Positions 1 to 11,500 of a stretch of 64,000 nucleotides of DNA are shown here, one piece after another. The stretch covers positions 372,001 to 436,000 of the forward strand of contig CAWKCO010000005.1 of NCBI GenBank assembly GCA_963848175.1. The letters run 5' to 3'. Each line of letters starts with the position of its first letter. Within the stretch, counting starts at the first letter, position 1. Origin of the DNA: JAMZMI01 sp963848175. GTDB lineage: Bacteria; Bacteroidota; Bacteroidia; Cytophagales; Cyclobacteriaceae. The position numbers and the translations under genes were made by a program. The notes under the pieces were generated by a model that saw only the letters and a program-made list of their open reading frames with translations, was not told the origin of the DNA and did not search any database.

Positions 1-207
1 AACAATGATGTGGATAATTCTCTCAACATTATTGGCGCGGAAAATTCCCTATTTCACCTCCATCAATTTTGTTTTAATAAATCGATTCAATCCTTTTTGA
101 TGGTTTTACGGCTTGATTTGCATCTTTTTGATCCTTTCCTCCAGGAATTCTGGCATGACCTTTTGCTCTTATTGGTTGAAAATATATGTTGAACCAAAAC
201 GAGCATT
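1..207. other. Left edge, no supported gene
   Basis: Short frames are open on both strands, but none has a convincing start, family-like composition or a partner. The ones present look like chance translations. A promoter for the TonB-type gene that starts at 208 should lie here, but I cannot point to clear -33/-7 boxes. Confidence 0.4.
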
Positions 208-912
208 ATGGAAACGACACACAATACGAGAAAAATATTAGTCAATATACTGGCGGTGAGTTTAATGATTTGCACACCATTAATTTCTTCTGCGCAGAAC
301 CAAAATGCAGGTAAATCTTATGAAGAGATAGAAAAGACTCAAGATGAGATTGAATCACTGTATGCTAACATTTACGGAATCATGGATAGTTATCCGAAAG
401 CAACATACACTTATGAGTATGACAATGGGATGGCGAAAGAAGTTTTGATTACAGGGGTTCCCAAATTGTCGGACAAGAAGCAATTGGAACTGTATCTATG
501 AGTCTTGAAGATTTGAAAAGAGATATATACAACTTAAGTAATAGAACGGGGGTTTATTATGTTTCTGAATCAGAACCTGAACCTAAAATGGGTTACAAGA
601 GATTTTATGACAAGCTGCACAACGAACTTTCTTACCCCGAAAAAGTGAAAGACAGAGGAGTTGAAGGTACTGTATATGTGAAATTCGTTGTAGATAGCGA
701 TGGTGAAGTATCAAATGCCATTCTGTCAGATGATATTGATGCTGATGATTACTTGGTAAAAGCCTTGCAAAAAGAAGCTAAGGAAGCCGTATTGGCAACT
801 TCCTGGCTATTGGAAACCGGCCAAGGTAGGTGGTATCAATGTAGCCTCTTGGGCAATGGTGCCCGTACAATTCAAATTGGAAAGCCCTTATTTCAGGCCT
901 ATTTTCTTCTAA
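208..912 (+). CDS. TonB C-terminal domain protein (frame broken twice)
   Basis: An exported protein with an N-terminal signal segment (hydrophobic stretch ending SSAQ near residue 29), a variable middle, and a TonB C-terminal domain starting at LSYPEKVKDRGVEGTVYVKF. Such domains end in a W-K-P-A...V-P-V-Q-F-K-L strand. Here that strand (YWKPAKVGGINVASW, then VPVQFKL) lies in another frame after about position 801, and a second frame change lies near 498, where a TGA and an ATG overlap. One gene of about 234 codons with two single-base errors explains all three pieces better than two genes. Proteins of this type either energise TonB receptors or are exported relatives; without an obvious membrane anchor, the role is open. 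A hairpin terminator follows. Confidence 0.65.
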
Positions 913-937
913 AAAATGGATTGTGATAGAAGATTCA

Positions 938-972
938 AAGAAAGACTTAACAACCTATGTTAAGTCTTTCTT
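938..972 (+). terminator. Rho-independent-type hairpin after the TonB gene
   Basis: Perfect 14-bp inverted repeat (arms 938-951 and 959-972, core AAGAAAGACTTAAC) with a 7-base loop, 26 bases after the proposed stop. The downstream arm ends in a T/C-rich run. The AT-rich stem could act in both directions. Confidence 0.7.
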
Positions 973-1089
973 ATATCTCATTCCTTTTTCTTTAAAGTCC
1001 TTGTTGACGATTGTTAGAAATTGGTTTGATGGAAAAATTAAAAGTTTATAACCTAGGGGTAATTCTAAATCCCTTTTAACCCTAAAATT

Positions 1090-1553
1090 ATGAGCGATTT
1101 ACAAATGGCAATTATATTTATCATAAGTTACACTTGCAAAGAGGTATACAGTACTGGGGCTGAAAAAGTACATGACAAGCCTACGGCTAAGAAGCTTGAG
1201 ATTTTGGCCGAAAGAAAAGGCATTTTCCTATCAGAACTGAATGATGTTTTGGATAGCGAGGTGAAGGATCGGGACTTGCCTGTGCAAGAACGAATAAAAG
1301 TTGAAATTGAGAAATTAACCATGGAGGTCGATCATCTGCTATTGAGAATAAATGAAGGGGAGGTGCTGAAGCAATGTATTGGTAGAGAAGATGACCTTTC
1401 TGATATTTACGATAAATTATTGCATTTGGAAGAAATAGATAGGAGTGACTAGCACTGAAAGGGCTATTGATTCATCAAAATAATTATACCCAAAAATTGA
1501 TAGCGGAATTGAAAAACGTCAAGGATCAATATGTTTTTGAGCCGAAAGAATAA
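1090..1553 (+). CDS. Unknown coiled-coil protein (one frameshift)
   Basis: I do not recognise the family. The first 120 codons give a short hydrophobic N-terminus (MAIIFIISY) and a charged helical body rich in E, K, L and D (KLEILAERKGIFLSELNDVL, then IKVEIEKLTMEVDHLLL), which suggests a small helical or coiled-coil protein. The frame stops at 1452, but the adjacent frame continues in the same style (ALKGLLIHQNNYTQKLIAEL) to a TAA at 1551-1553. One missing T near 1448 would join them into about 155 residues. There is no family match, so the start and the join are inferences. Confidence 0.45.
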
Positions 1554-1636
1554 TGATTTAGTCTATTAGCACCTATTGGAATGAGTGACGAGTGCTGCAC
1601 TGATAATTACGAGGTTTTTCATGATGTACTGTCCTA

Positions 1637-2013
1637 CTATAGTGAAAGAGAATGGAAAATCTGCGAATACCATGTCTGGAAAATTATCATAGGAGAGAGT
1701 GTTCCGAGCATGTGAAACAAAAGTATCCATGTGACTGCTTTGAATTTGACTCTAATCAATAGCAACACCCCGATAATGATTTCAAAGGAGGCAAGACCCA
1801 GAAGCACAATCTGAGGTATGATACCAAAAGTCAAAACGGTAAGGGTGTCTCCAGCCAACTCTTCGGCTGGAGACAATCCTGGAAAAATTTGAGCGCTCCT
1901 AACGAACAAAAATAGATGATGCCTATGGATAGCTCTAGGAGTAGTATTCCATACCGACTAGTAAAGTGATGGAATCTAAAGTCTATGCTATTGGAAAGTT
2001 CTCTAACGCTCAT
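1637..2013 (-). CDS. DoxX-like small membrane protein (one frameshift)
   Basis: A four-helix-type membrane protein of about 125 residues. The motif ALKFFPGLSPAEELAG after the first helix is typical of DoxX-like proteins in Bacteroidota, and two further hydrophobic segments follow (IVLLGLASFEIIIGVLLLI and ILLFHMLGTLSPMIIF). The frame from the ATG at 2013 reads to ALKFF and then goes wrong; the rest lies in the next frame. Adding one base to the five-base A run at 1883-1887 (plus strand) restores ALKFFPGL exactly, so a homopolymer error is the simplest reading. Function of the family here is unknown. The gene sits 19 bases downstream of, and convergent with, nothing obvious; it follows the haloperoxidase gene only by strand order. 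Confidence 0.6.
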
Positions 2014-2032
2014 AACTAATTAACTAATGTGA

Positions 2033-3487
2033 TTATATATCGCTTGGCTCACCTATTAGGTTGAGGTATTTTCTATAAACTTCTTGGGCTACATTTCTGC
2101 CGAAGTTCAGCCCCTCAATATTGTCTGCTTGGATGTGATAGCCGCCCATTACTCGTGAGATTCCAGCCATTTCACCCGCCTTGGTGAAAGTTGGGAAATG
2201 TAGGGTAACTGTGTCACCTAGGTTGTTTGGTTCGGTCATGATGCCAGGTACGAGCTTTACAGAAACACCGAACGTATCATCACCTTTGTACAGTCGCAGT
2301 ACCTCTGCACATCCTCCGCTTATGGTACTATGCCCTGATACGTAACTTGGAAATGGAGGGCATAAAAAGGTGTCAGGAGAATATGGTCTCCACTTTTGGC
2401 CAACCATCTCTGTCATCCCCACCAGGGCCGCCCCAAGCTTTGATTACTTGATCTTGGTAGTAGTCATGAACTAAAGCAAAGGGTCTGGCATAGTCATAGA
2501 ACATTTTTGAATCCCAGCAAGCAATGAACCCATCCATTGCGGTTGCCTCCACTAAAAAGTACATTTTAACATCTTCATCCAGTGTGTGGTTATCACGAAC
2601 GGAAACATTTTGAGCAAATAGCAGCCAGTGACCAGCTTGCTGCACCGACTTAGGGCCATCACGCATAAATTCAACGAGGGCTCTGTTTTCGTCCGTGGGT
2701 TAGCTTGTAGTTCTATTACTTCTTTCACTTCTTTGGCTAACTGATCCGAGCCTACCATTGGCGGTGCTTCAGGGCGAAACTGTGAAGATGAATCTAATAG
2801 GAGAGGTTTTACCATTTGCCAATATGGGGTTAGACAAGCAGGAGCAAATGTTCCGCCATTTCCGTCTGAGAAATATTTTGGCTGCCATCTATTGATATCC
2901 ACATTGTTTTCGGCATCATTGATTGGAGAGTACCCTGTGTAGTCTCCATAAGGCTTGCCGTCTTGTGACAAAGCACCGTTTTGATTTGATCCATCTGCTG
3001 AGCGAGTTTCGATGATCGCTTTGTGGTTCTAGATTTCCAATTCCTATAGGAGTAGTTGGGTCTAGAGATTGATCATCAGGATCTAATCCCATAGAAACCA
3101 TAAACTCTCTAAAAAGTACCGAGTCTGAGTAATAGTAGTACTTCATCGTGCCATAGGCCGCATAGCTTATGGCTATTTCTTTGTTTGCAGTCGTCATTTC
3201 ATCCGCAGGTCTCGGGTCTTCCCTTGCAGATAAACTGGAGAAGCTTTCTCGTCAAATCTTGTCCATGCATCGAATATGGAGGTGAAGATAAGTCCCAAAA
3301 ATCGGCTTGTGATTGTTGGTCTTGGCTTGAAACGATCTGTATCGTTGGCAGTGGCATCCAGTGCCAGTTTTCCCCACTTGTAAGCCACATTGTCTTTTCC
3401 CTGTGGTTGAGTTTCGTTTGATAGGGTGCTTTCCTTACAAGAGATGAGGAGTGAAATGATTAGCAGTGTGAAAATGGAATGTCGCAT
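2033..3487 (-). pseudogene. Vanadium-dependent haloperoxidase, PAP2 superfamily (multiple frameshifts)
   Basis: Five overlapping frames together encode a lipoprotein-like signal (LLIISLLISCKES) and a vanadium haloperoxidase of about 480 residues. All vanadate-binding residues expected for the family are visible with the right spacing: KMFYDYARP (K and R seven apart), SYVSGHST (the S-G-H core with the histidine nucleophile) and RVMGGYH (R and H six apart). These enzymes oxidise halides with peroxide, or in some relatives act as phosphatases; the signal implies export. Frame changes fall near 3195, 2990, 2680 and 2400. Because every active-site residue survives, recent decay or sequencing error is more likely than an old pseudogene. 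Confidence 0.75.
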
Positions 3488-3614
3488 GTTTGTTATTTCG
3501 CGTTTGAAATCGAATGAATATGTCTCAATTCTAGCTTTTTCTAGTATCTGTTCTTTGATAAAAGTGTGAGTTGTCTAATTTGCTGGATGAAATCCCAAAA
3601 CAAAATGACGAAGC

Positions 3615-4301
3615 ATGAAGGGGCTAATTGTTGATGATGATCCGTTGATATGTGATCTGTTGGAGCATTTCTGTTCTAAAATGGATGCGATCGAAAGTGT
3701 GCAAGTTGCTAATGATGGTTTTGAAAGCATCAATTTGATCAATAGTCAGAGGTTTGATTTCATTTTGCTGGATTATGACTTACCAGATCTGAAAGGCAGT
3801 GATCTATTAGGAGTAGTAGGGGCAGATACCAAAGTGGTAATGGTCACAAGTCATGCAGGCTTTGCCAGTGATTCGTACAACTACCCTCAGATTGTAGACT
3901 TTATGGTAAAGCCGCTAGATTTTGTTCGCTTCACCAAGGCCATTCAGAAAATACAGCAGCACTTGAGTGATCAATCTAAGACGGGAGAAGCTTTGGACGA
4001 AATTTTCGTAAAAGAAGGAACACGGTTGGTGAAGGTAGATTTCAAAAAAGTGCTGTTTGTCAAGTCTGCGGGTAATTATGCAGAGTTATTTTTTGAAGAT
4101 AGTAAGTTGCTCACGTTGATGCCTTTAAAAGAAATGGAGGCGAAACTTCCAAATTACTTTCAGCGCATCCATAGATCAGTTATTGTGAATGTCAATAAAA
4201 TAGATGCGATCAATGGAAGCTCTATACAGATCCGAGATCATGAATTAAGTATTTCTGAATCCCATCAAGAAGTACTGCTAAGCAAAATTAAGCGTCTGTA
4301 A
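3615..4301 (+). CDS. LytTR-family two-component response regulator
   Basis: A 228-residue regulator with an N-terminal receiver domain (acidic pocket VDDDP, phospho-acceptor aspartate in FILLDYDLPD, conserved lysine in DFMVKPLD) and a C-terminal LytTR DNA-binding domain (EIFVKEGTRLVKVDFKKVL, then YFQRIHRSVIVNVNKIDAI). It probably binds DNA as a transcription factor after phosphorylation. Its last 14 bases overlap the end of the convergent hybrid kinase gene. LytTR regulators usually pair with LytS/YpdA-type kinases, which the neighbour is not, so its partner is not evident here. Confidence 0.9.
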   Translation: MKGLIVDDDPLICDLLEHFCSKMDAIESVQVANDGFESINLINSQRFDFILLDYDLPDLKGSDLLGVVGADTKVVMVTSHAGFASDSYNYPQIVDFMVKPLDFVRFTKAIQKIQQHLSDQSKTGEALDEIFVKEGTRLVKVDFKKVLFVKSAGNYAELFFEDSKLLTLMPLKEMEAKLPNYFQRIHRSVIVNVNKIDAINGSSIQIRDHELSISESHQEVLLSKIKRL

Positions 4302-6936
4302 TTGCTTCTTTCAGGTAAATATCTGTGTGTATAAAGCAGAGGCAGTAGCTGAGCTGATGAATGAGGCGATCTTTATTCAGTTCATTCAATTCAGTAATTT
4401 GTTTGGTTAAAGCTGCTGTGTATCGTTTAGCGCAAGCGCTTTTATGGAAGCTATCATCTTGTGGCAGATAGCTTCCCACTCTTCTTGATCCTGATCCTGA
4501 TAAGCTTTGTTTATTCTCTCAATGAATAAGGAAAATTCTTTTTTTAGCAGGTTCAAATATTTGAGCACTCTTTCTGGCTGATGGTCATAGAGCGCATACA
4601 TGGTTTCCATTTGAGGTGTCTCATATTCCGCTCTGCCAACAATACTCAAAACCATATCCATCAATAGTTCTACATCAAAAGGTTTTTGAATGTAATACTC
4701 ACTCAAAGCTTTCATTTGTGCTGGTTCTAGGGCAGAGGTGAGGAGTATGGGAGTACTTCCAAATAATGAATTTGTTATGTCACTTCCGATATACTGTTGG
4801 TTGAGCATCAGGTCGCTAAGGATAAGCTGCGGTGTTGCCCCTTTCTCGATCCAATCAGAGAGTGTCTCCAGTGAGGTAGTTTGCTGGAGCTGCCATGAAT
4901 CTCCGTCAAGAATATGGCTCACGAGCTGTTGGGTTATAGGGTCGTCCTCTAGGTGGTAAATTGTATACCTGTTTTTCAGGATTGGAAGTGTTCGCTGATT
5001 TTTTGATGGGATTGAATGCGTTTGCGCAGCTTTGGTTATGGGTAGCGAGATGGAAATATTTGAACCTTGTGGAGCGGTAGCTACTGCGATTTGTCCATTT
5101 AGTAGTGTTACCAGTTGTTTGATCACCATCAGCCCAAGACCGTAGCTGTCACTCCCTAGGTTTTCATTCAATTCTAGTTGGTCAATCTTACCTTCCAAAA
5201 ACTTCGTGTGAGCCTGAGTGAGCCCACTTCCTGTATCGGAAATGGTTAGTTTAAGCGTCTGTTCTCTTTCCACTTTTCCAGTGATTGTTATGATGCCTTT
5301 TTGTGTGTATTTGATAGCATTTACAATCAAGTTGCTGAGTATTTGCTCTAGTCTCAGAGGATCGGTGGTGTATTCTTGATCTTTCTGGATGTCTTCCAAG
5401 TTTAGGTTGAAAGTGAGTCCTTTTTGGAGAGCCTCATATTGATAAGTGGCATGAATATCACCAATGAGCTGATGTAGGTTGGTGTTTTTATGTTCGAGTC
5501 GTATGGTTCCAGCTTGAAGTTTTTTATGGTCGAGAATATCGTGCATCAATCCAGACAGGTTGTTAGCACTGCGGTGCAGCGCAGAGATAATCGACTTATT
5601 GCCTTCATTGAGGTGTTTTTTTTTGCAAAAGCTGAGTGAGTCCTAAAATGGTATTGAGCGGTGTACGTAGCTCATGACTCATGTTTTGTAGAAATTGATC
5701 TTTGTCTTGGATGGCCTCTTTCTTCTTTTCTAGTGCATCTTGCATCAATGAGAACTGGCTATCGATGCGCTGTTTCATGTTTCGGAAAACCCTTGCCAGT
5801 AGTCCTATTTCATCGTTTTGCAGGAGCATTTTGGTGGGCATATTCAACGATTCTCCTTGGTCGTAGGCACTGATGATTTGGGTAACCTTGCTTATTCTTC
5901 TGCTCAACCATGTGGTGAAAAGTAGCGCTAGCAATAGCGCAAAAAATCCAATTATCAAGGTAAGTCGAAGGCTCTCTAACTGCACGTTTTTTACATCTTT
6001 GAGCACCAACTGCTCTTCCATCATACCAATCATAAACATGTTTGTATGAAAGCCAAAGAGCTCTAGCGGGGTGCTGTAAGAGAGGTGTTTGGTTTTGCTT
6101 TTATCTTCAATTGGCAAGAAAATTTCCCCAACACTTGTGAGCAAATTTAGATTGCCATTGAAAATGTTAGAAAAGCTTGTGTTGTGTGATAGTTGCTCTC
6201 CGAAACAAATGGAGACATCAGATGCGAAAAGGAATTGTCCATTGCTGTCCACAATGTAAAGCTCCATTCCGGGTTGTCGCATCCGTATGAGTTCGCTATA
6301 AAAAGCATTTAAATCTACATTGATCACTACTATGCCCAGCGTTTGGTGCGCTTTGTTTTGAACGACGCTGGCAGCTCTGAAGGTGGGAATGTAAGGTTTG
6401 CTGATCTCCCCAAATTCTTCGTTGAGATTGATAGGGGAGAAGTAATATTGACCGAATCCTAAATTGATGGTTTTTTGAAAATAGTCTTTGTCTCCTTTGG
6501 TTTGCAAATCAGCTTCTGGCACAGCGGTGACTGTATTCTTGTTTTTATTGAGTCGAATGATTTCCGTTCCGTTCGGGTCGTTTCCTATCAGTCTTATCTG
6601 AAAATAATGCGGTTTCCTTTTCAAAAAGTCTCCAAACATGGTTTGCAGTTGCTCTTTATTGACCGCAGTGGGTGAGTAGACGTATTGTGATAAAACTGGG
6701 TTTTGAGAAAGGAATGCAATGTCATTGGCCACTTCATCGCGCAAAGCATGAAAGGCGCGTGTAGCCATCTTTACCGTGTGGGTGATTTCCTGCTGACTTT
6801 TATCGGTGATGGTCTGAGAAGATTTTTTAAAGATCAAATACCCTAGGCTCAGTACACAACCAAAATCAACACAGTGAAAAACAAGGCGCAAACGTGCGAC
6901 AATAGAATTCCAGTATTTGATTTTTTCTTCTGCCAA
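4288..6936 (-). CDS. Membrane hybrid sensor histidine kinase with receiver and HPt-like tail (frameshifts)
   Basis: Domain order: N-terminal membrane segment, extracellular Cache-like sensor of about 280 residues, second membrane helix (TLIIGFFALLLALLF), HAMP linker, HisKA dimerisation domain with H-box NMSHELRTPLNTILG, HATPase domain (N-box LIVNAIKYTQKG; G-box DTGSGL), receiver domain (LILSDLML, lysine in IQKPF), and an HPt-like tail (CHKMIASIKALAL). Three frames carry it. An A run of nine at 5616-5624 (T on the plus strand) with one base too many splits HisKA from the ATPase. A missing base in the three-base run at 4409-4411 splits the tail, which then continues to TAA at 4288. The first membrane segment (RLRLVF...) also reads better with a compensating pair of shifts, but that is less certain. 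Convergent with the LytTR gene; whether they work together is not shown. Confidence 0.8.
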
Positions 6937-6961
6937 GGTGAGAATTTGTTTTCGTTAGGAT

Positions 6962-7768
6962 TTATTCCAAGCTGTATTTTCCATCAAAATCTGTCAGCTC
7001 ACACTTGATTTTGCCTATGCGCATGTTCGCTTCAATTCTAATTGGTAGCTTCACGCCATCCTTTTCGATCACCCAGAAAAGCACTGCCTTCTCTTCAGTA
7101 AAGGTTTTGGTGACAGGGAAGAGCACTATGACTTTGTAAGCATCATACTTTTTCCCTTCGTAAGAAACTCGTTCACGACCGGCGAATTCTATTCCAAAAT
7201 CCCAAATCTTATGATCTTCCAGTGTGCTAATCATCACACTGTCCCCCACTTTGAATGATTTCCAATCTAAATCTCGGAAGAAAAGATATGACCCCATGAT
7301 GTCATAAGTACGATCGTTCAGGTCAAAGACCCATTTTTCCTGTCTTCTTTCAGGATCATCAACGTTGGACTTGCCAATGAGTGTTACTTTCATCGAGTCG
7401 TAATCAAACCGATTGATTTGATCCCATTTTTCATCGCCTTTGGTAGTGTGTACTTCTGAATAAAGCGGCTTCATGTCCGCAGCGCGGAGATGCGAGATAT
7501 ACACATCGTCGATGTTTTTGATAAAACTCAGAAACCAAACAGTCTTTGCATTGAGCTTGGTTTTGAAGTATTTCACTCCATTTTTCTGACTGAAATTTTT
7601 ATCTATCGTGGCGGTGGCTTTGCCTAAGGTAAACCATCCACCATAGCTGAGTTTGTATTCTAGTTTTTCGCCCAAGTAGGGAAATTCAGTAGTGCGCTCC
7701 GCTACTTGTGCTTGAGAGGTGGTAAATAGAGTGGATAAAAAAAGTAAAATGAAAAGTCGCATATTCAT
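6962..7768 (-). CDS. DUF3108 domain protein, exported
   Basis: A 268-residue exported protein with a signal peptide (LFILLFLSTLFTTSQAQ) and a beta-rich body typical of DUF3108: GEKLEYKLSYGGWFTLGKA near the N-terminus, FDLNDRTYDIMGSYLFFRDL in the middle, and a closing GVKLPIRIEANMRIGKIKCE. I chose the ATG at 7768 (MNMRLFILL) over one six codons upstream because it places the signal peptide directly at the start. The biochemical role of DUF3108 proteins is not established; many are found with cell-envelope genes. The kinase gene begins 26 bases downstream on the same strand, so co-transcription is possible. Confidence 0.8.
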   Translation of the reverse strand: MNMRLFILLFLSTLFTTSQAQVAERTTEFPYLGEKLEYKLSYGGWFTLGKATATIDKNFSQKNGVKYFKTKLNAKTVWFLSFIKNIDDVYISHLRAADMKPLYSEVHTTKGDEKWDQINRFDYDSMKVTLIGKSNVDDPERRQEKWVFDLNDRTYDIMGSYLFFRDLDWKSFKVGDSVMISTLEDHKIWDFGIEFAGRERVSYEGKKYDAYKVIVLFPVTKTFTEEKAVLFWVIEKDGVKLPIRIEANMRIGKIKCELTDFDGKYSLE

Positions 7769-7853
7769 AGCTACAAAAAGGTGCAAAGTAAAAATAATTT
7801 GGGAAGAGGGTGGGGATTATGAAAGAATAGATTTTGGCTGATGCCAACATTCT

Positions 7854-8058
7854 TATTCACCTCTTCAAAATAGGTGAATATACGACTCATCCATGTCTAA
7901 GGATTTGCTTTTGTTGGAGTTGTCTCCAACAATTTTCGTGTTTTCTCCGACATGTCACTCGTTCGATCATTCGGTATTGTATTCCAAAGATCATCTCTTG
8001 ATGACCTGAAATTAGTAGATATTCAAACCCATAGCAGCCCCTCTGTAACATTCGTTAC
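7854..8058 (+). promoter_or_regulatory. Structured leader before the metal-efflux operon
   Basis: The 324-base gap before the efflux operon has no gene but three symmetric elements: a 9-bp perfect inverted repeat TATTCACCT/AGGTGAATA (7854-7862 and 7872-7880), a perfect hairpin TTGTTGGAG/CTCCAACAA with a 4-base loop (7911-7932) followed by a T-rich run, and GTAAC-N4-GTTAC (8045-8058) 35 bases before the first start codon. They could be an operator, an attenuator or terminator, and a metal-regulator site. The symmetry is seen directly; the roles are inference. Confidence 0.35.
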
Positions 8059-8092
8059 GAATTATTCATGCTAAAAATGTAGTTTTACTGTT

Positions 8093-8395
8093 GTGAAATG
8101 GATTCCTATCATATTCGTATTTTATCTCACGGCGCTATCAGTAATGCCGTGTACAGACGACTGGAAAGAGGCGGAGACCCATCATGAGTGGTCGGAAGAA
8201 GGAAGCGACGATTGTGGTGAGGACTGCTCGCCACTCTGCTCATGCCAGTGCTGCCATATCAATGTTTTCGTACACACGTCTTATGTAGATGTGAAATCCA
8301 CTTTCACTTACCACGAATTTGAAATCCAATGGCTGACAGAAAAGCCTTCTACTACTTCTAATGCCCTCTTTAGGCCTCCGCAATATTTGATTTAA
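8093..8395 (+). CDS. DUF6660-like cysteine-rich small protein
   Basis: A 100-residue protein with an N-terminal hydrophobic segment (WIPIIFVFYLTALSVMPC), an acidic His/Glu-rich stretch (EAETHHEWSEEGSDDC), and a tight cysteine cluster (CGEDCSPLCSCQCCH). The pattern of signal segment, acidic loop and CxxxCxCxCC matches the DUF6660 family as I recall it, usually found just before CusA/CzcA genes in Bacteroidota. The cysteine and histidine content suggests a periplasmic or membrane-bound metal-binding role, but no function is established. It is the first gene of the efflux operon, 119 bases before the pump gene. Confidence 0.7.
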   Translation: MKWIPIIFVFYLTALSVMPCTDDWKEAETHHEWSEEGSDDCGEDCSPLCSCQCCHINVFVHTSYVDVKSTFTYHEFEIQWLTEKPSTTSNALFRPPQYLI

Positions 8396-8514
8396 TCATT
8401 TTCAGCTGTCAATTGACGGCAGGTATCATGTTCTTTTTTTGGCTAGTGCTGTAAAGGAAGATGCTTTGCCGTATGGCATAAAATCAAATACTTTCAAACT
8501 TATTTATCATTCCT

Positions 8515-11500
8515 ATGATTGATCAATTGATTGCTTTTTCTATCAAGAACAAGCTTATCATCGGACTGCTCGTGCTTGCGCTGTGTATTTGGGGAGGCTA
8601 TTCCCTGAGTCAGTTGCCCATAGATGCAGTTCCTGATATTACCAATAATCAGGTGCAGGTGATCACGGCTTCCCCGTCGCTTGGGGCGGAAGAGGTGGAG
8701 CGGCTCATTACTTTTCCTGTTGAGATTACCATGGCGACCATTCCCGAAATTGAGGAGATTCGTTCTTTTTCACGTTTTGGGCTTTCGGTGGTGACCATTG
8801 TTTTTAAAGAAAACGTGGACGTCTATTGGGCACGCCAGCAGGTGGGCGAACGGCTCACGCAAGTTCTAGACAAAGTGCCTAAAGGGATTGGCACACCAGA
8901 GATGGCGCCAGTTACTACTGGCTTGGGAGAGATTTACCAATATGTGGTTGGTACGCTTCCGGGGTATGAATCCGAGTATAGTCCACGCGAGTTGCGCACG
9001 ATACAAGATTGGGTTGTGAGACGGCAACTTCTGGGCACTAAAGGCGTAGCGGGTGTGAGTAGCTTCGGAGGACATCTGAAGCAGTACGAGGTGGCAGTAG
9101 ACCCGCACCAACTCCACGCGATGGGGGTTTCCGTAGCGGAGATTTTTCGTGCGCTCAAAGACAATAACGAAAATACTGGTGGTGCTTATATCGAAAAGCG
9201 AATGAATGCCTATTTTATCAGAACGGAGGGTCTGGTAGCATCGATGGAAGATATTCGGCATATACCGATAAGAACCAACGCGAAGGGCATTCCGATCTTA
9301 ATCAAAGATGTAGCTGACGTACAGATAGGCAGTGCGGTGCGCTATGGAGCCACTACCAGAAATGGTGAGGGGGAGGTGGTGAGTGCCATCGTGATGATGC
9401 TAAAAGGCGAAAACTCTGCGGAGGTGATTGCGACGGTGAAAGAGCGGATAGAGGAGATTAAAGCCACTTTGCCGGAAGGAGTGACCATTGAGCCTTTTTT
9501 GGATCGGACGAAGCTTGTAAATACTGCCATTGGCACGGTTACAAAAAACCTCGTGGAGGGTGCTTTGATTGTGATTTTTATCCTGTTGCTTTTCTTGGGC
9601 AATCTACGTGCTGGTCTTATCGTCGCATCGGTCATTCCGCTGGCGTTGCTCTTTGCTTTCGCAATGATGAACCTCTTCGGTGTATCTGCTAACTTGATGA
9701 GCCTTGGTGCTATTGACTTTGGATTGATCGTGGATGGAGCTGTAATCATCGTGGAAGCGACCATGCACCACTTAGGTCTTTTGAAGCTAGGCAGAAAGCT
9801 TTCGCAAAATGAAATGGATGATGAAGTCTATCATTCAGCAAGCAAGATCAGGAGCTCTGCGGCTTTTGGTGAGATCATCATCCTAATTGTGTACCTGCCT
9901 ATCCTTGTACTGGTGGGGATAGAAGGTAAGATGTTCGGCCCGATGGCGCAGACGGTGACTTTTGCCATACTCGGAGCGTTTATTCTTTCTCTCACTTATG
10001 TGCCCATGGTTTCGGCGCTTTTTCTCAGTAAAAATATTGAGCGGAAAATCAACTTCTCAGACCGCATGATGGGCTTTTTTCAGCGCATATATGATCCTGT
10101 GATTCGCTTTGCGATGCGCAATCGCTTGGTGGTGTTAGTGGTGTCTTTTGCTTTGCTAGTCTTTTCGTTGATCGTCTTTCAAAGGATGGGAGGGGAATTT
10201 ATACCCACACTGGAAGAAGGGGATTTTGCGGTGGAGACGCGCGTGATGACGGGCAGCTCACTGGAAAACACCATACAGGCAACTACCGCAGCAGAGAAAA
10301 TTCTTTTGGCACAATTTCCAGAAGTGGAGCAAGTGGTATCCAAAATCGGTGCAGGAGAAATTCCTACCGACCCCATGCCTGTGGAAGCTGCCGATCTGAT
10401 GATCATCCTAAAAGACCGGAGTGAATGGACTTCTGCGAGTAATCGTGAAGAACTGGCTGCCAAAATGGCCGAAGCACTAGAGGTAATCCCGGGTGTGTCT
10501 TTTGGTTTTCAACAGCCGATCCAAATGCGTTTCAATGAGCTGATGACGGGCGTACGTCAGGATGTGGCGGTGAAAATCTATGGTGAAGATTTGGATGCAC
10601 TCTCTCGCTATGCTGGCGCGGTGGGTAAAATAGCATCGACGGTGCAGGGCGCAGAGGATATCTATGTGGAGGAAGTGACGGGTGTGCCACAGGTAGTCAT
10701 TGAATACAAGCGTGGCGAATTGGCCAAATATGGCTTGAATGTGGCGGAAATCAACCGAGCAGTAGAGGCTGCTTACGCTGGAGTCTCCACTGGGCTGGTA
10801 TATGAAGGTGAAAAGCGTTTTGATTTGGTTTTGCGACTGCAAAAGTCTTATCGAAATGACCCTGCGGAGATTCGCAATTTGCTCATCGCTCGACCTGATG
10901 GGCATCAAGTGCCGCTGTATCTTTTGGCAGATGTGAGCATCAAAGAAGGGCCTTACCAAATCCAGCGTGACAACACCAGAAGAAGGATCATTGTGGCTTT
11001 CAATGTGAGAAACAGGGATGTGGAGAGCGTAGTGGAGGAAATAAAAGCCAAGATCGAAAAGCAGGTGTCCTTCGATCCGGGCTACTCAGTGAGCTATGGC
11101 GGACAATTTGAAAATTTGGTGGAAGCTCGTCAGCGCTTGGCCATCGCTGTGCCCATGGCGCTGCTTTTGATTTTTGTGCTGTTGTTTTTCACCTTTAAGT
11201 CTATCAAGCAAAGCTTGCTTATCTTCACTGCTATTCCATTGTCGGCTATCGGGGGAGTTTTGGCATTGTCGCTGCGGGGCATGCCTTTCAGTATTTCGGC
11301 AGGAGTGGGGTTTATTGCCCTTTTTGGTGTGGCTGTGCTCAATGGGATTGTGCTTATTGGCGAGTTTAACCGACTAAAATCTACTGGTATGACGGATGTT
11401 TTTGAAAGAATCTATTTGGGTACAAAGGTGCGGTTGCGCCCCGTATTGCTAACAGCCGCGGTGGCTTCCATGGGCTTTTTGCCGATGGCGCTTTCAGGAT

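Noticed and set aside
10..275. Open frames on both strands at the left edge
   Set aside because: Low-quality chance frames that overlap each other and the real TonB gene start; no domain, signal or partner.
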